Below are positions 6,336 to 7,559 of a DNA stretch of 7,559 nucleotides, one piece after another; positions within the stretch are counted from its first letter, which is position 1, and each line of letters opens with the position of its first letter. Source of the DNA: Chthoniobacterales bacterium (GTDB lineage Bacteria; Verrucomicrobiota; Verrucomicrobiia; Chthoniobacterales; UBA10450); assembly GCA_025980625.1 (NCBI GenBank), contig JAICXG010000137.1, positions 1-7,559 of the forward strand. Direction: 5' to 3'. The notes below the pieces were generated by a model. That model saw nothing but the letters and a program-made list of their open reading frames with translations. It did no database searches and was not told where the DNA came from. The position numbers and the translations under genes are program-made.

Positions 6336-7559
6336 ATGCCTTCCGAGACCATCGAGCTGCGCGGCCACATCATCGATTCTCTCATTCTCCCCAAAGTGCT
6401 CGACGAAATCATCGCCCGCCAGGCCACCTTCAAGATCGGTGAGATCCGCATCGGCGAACAGCGCTCCGACCAGAGTTTCGCCCGCATCGAAGTGACCGCC
6501 TCGAGCGCCGACGCCCTGGATGACCTGGTGCTGCGGCTGCGCCAGCACGGCGCCGAAGTGAAGGAAAAAAAGAGCGTGCAGCTCGCGGCCGCCCCGGCCG
6601 ATGGAGTTTATCCGCAGGGCTTTTATGTCACGACGAGTCAGCGCACGTTCGTCCGCGTCGCGGGCTCGGAGCTCGAGGTGCGTCCGGCCTTGATGAACAG
6701 TGCCATCGTGGTCGATCGCAGCGCCAAGTCCGCTGCGGCGAAGAAATTTTACGAGCTCAAGAAAGGGATGCAGGTGGTGGTCGGTCACCAGGGGATTCGG
6801 GTCGCGCCGCTGCAGCGCACGACCTCGCGGGCGGACGTCTTCGAGTTCATGTCGGGCAGCGCTGCGGTGGAAAAACCCAAGAGCGCGGTGATTCGCGACC
6901 TCGCGCGCGAACTGAGGCGGACGCGCGAGGAAAAAGGGAGAATTCTCCTTGTCGGCGGTCGCGCGATCGTGCAGACCGGCGCGGCTGAGTATCTGGAGCA
7001 ACTGATCGAGGGGGGCTTTGTCCAGGTGCTCTTCGGCGGGAATGCGTTCGCTGCGCAGGATATCGAGCGGGCGCTGTTTGCAACGTCGTTAGGCATGAAT
7101 CCGGAAGAAGGAGCGCTCTCGCAGCGCGGCAGCGAAAATCATCTCCGCGCGATCAACGCCATTCGCGGCGCGGGCGGCATTCGCCAGGCAGTGGCGAACG
7201 GCCTTTTGCAAAAAGGGATTATGCGCGCCTGCGTGAAGAACGACGTCGACTTTGTCCTCTCCGGCTCGATCAGCGACGACGGGCCGCTGCCCGACGTCAT
7301 CAGCGACACGATTGAGGCGCAGAAGGCAATGCGCGCCAAACTCGAAGGTGTCACGATCGCGGTGATGCTGGCGACGGTGCAGCATTCGACCGCGGCGCGA
7401 AATCTTCTCCCCGCGACTGTGCGAACAATCTGTGTCGACATCAATCCCGCCGTTGTCTCGAAACTCAGCAGCCGCGGCACGTTCCAGAGCGTCGGGCTCG
7501 TGACCGATGTTGAATCGTTTCTTCGCGAGCTGAGCGATTGCCTGGCCACCAGTCGTTAG
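6336..7559 (+). CDS. TIGR00300 (LOR/SDH-region) protein, probable archaeal-type ornithine cyclodeaminase
   Basis: This 407-residue soluble protein is complete, with TAG as the last three bases of the window. Residues 1-80 form a small alpha/beta domain (TIELRGHIIDSLILPKVLDE at 5-24). Residues 90-175 (PQGFYVTTSQRTFVRV, VVVGHQGIRV, FEFMSG) and 200-400 form the conserved core. Core landmarks are GRILLVGGRAIVQTGAAEYL at 201-220 (likely dinucleotide-binding), VLFGGNAFAAQDIERALFAT at 231-250, VKNDVDFVLSGSISDDGPLP at 300-319, and ICVDINPAVVSKL at 365-377 with GLVTDVESFL at 387-396. These strongly match the family I know from archaeal ornithine cyclodeaminase and from the C-terminal half of cyanobacterial ArgZ/AgrE, which convert ornithine to proline and ammonium. 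There is no N-terminal arginine dihydrolase domain here. Specificity is inferred from family only. ATG 6336 is the first in-frame start near the gene, without a visible Shine-Dalgarno. It could partner with the permeases in ornithine or arginine use. Confidence 0.85.
   Translation: MPSETIELRGHIIDSLILPKVLDEIIARQATFKIGEIRIGEQRSDQSFARIEVTASSADALDDLVLRLRQHGAEVKEKKSVQLAAAPADGVYPQGFYVTTSQRTFVRVAGSELEVRPALMNSAIVVDRSAKSAAAKKFYELKKGMQVVVGHQGIRVAPLQRTTSRADVFEFMSGSAAVEKPKSAVIRDLARELRRTREEKGRILLVGGRAIVQTGAAEYLEQLIEGGFVQVLFGGNAFAAQDIERALFATSLGMNPEEGALSQRGSENHLRAINAIRGAGGIRQAVANGLLQKGIMRACVKNDVDFVLSGSISDDGPLPDVISDTIEAQKAMRAKLEGVTIAVMLATVQHSTAARNLLPATVRTICVDINPAVVSKLSSRGTFQSVGLVTDVESFLRELSDCLATSR

Noticed and set aside
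5711..6442. Plus-strand open frame of 243 codons spanning the DUF4912 gene and the next start
   Set aside because: It overlaps two better-supported genes in other frames and has an Arg-rich composition with no motif.
6249..7001. Minus-strand open frame of 250 codons
   Set aside because: Antisense to the strongly conserved TIGR00300 protein; the His/Arg-rich composition indicates a shadow.
66..7559. Repeated CCTAAC/GTTAGG hexamer (66, 802, 2422, 5494, 7087)
   Set aside because: About five occurrences on both strands are close to what chance gives for one hexamer in 7.5 kb, and they lie mostly inside genes with irregular spacing.

Overview
The window is a gene-dense, high-GC (roughly 58-60 % by eye) bacterial chromosomal segment holding six protein-coding genes and almost no free intergenic space. 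No RNA gene, insertion sequence, CRISPR array, integrase or phage gene is visible. The combination of a DUF4912 protein, two APC permeases and a stand-alone TIGR00300/LOR-SDH enzyme, with few Shine-Dalgarno sites, would fit a Verrucomicrobia-type soil or freshwater bacterium. That is an inference from remembered families, not a measured assignment.

Layout, left to right. (1) Minus strand, 971 down to the left edge: an exported protein with two retropepsin-like aspartic protease lobes, its C-terminal end cut by the window. (2) Minus strand, 2276-999: an ion-transporter-superfamily antiporter resembling NhaD, lying 27 bp upstream of the protease gene and probably co-transcribed with it. (3) Plus strand, 2324-3943: an APC-superfamily amino acid permease, divergent from the antiporter. 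(4) Plus strand, 3971-5479: a second APC permease of the CAT (cationic amino acid transporter) type, 27 bp downstream of the first and preceded by the only clear ribosome binding site in the window. (5) Minus strand, 6226-5495: a DUF4912 protein of unknown function, convergent with the permeases. (6) Plus strand, 6336-7559: a TIGR00300 (LOR/SDH-region) protein related to archaeal-type ornithine cyclodeaminase, ending exactly at the right edge.

How the genes may work together. The two permeases would import amino acids, the second perhaps cationic ones. The TIGR00300 enzyme would deaminate and cyclise ornithine to proline plus ammonium. This would make a small arginine/ornithine uptake and catabolism neighbourhood, although the DUF4912 gene on the opposite strand interrupts it, so it is not one operon. 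The antiporter/protease pair looks like a separate envelope-related unit. The region reads as ordinary chromosome rather than a defence or mobile island. The items most worth a second look are the two-lobed bacterial aspartic protease and the stand-alone ornithine-cyclodeaminase-like enzyme.
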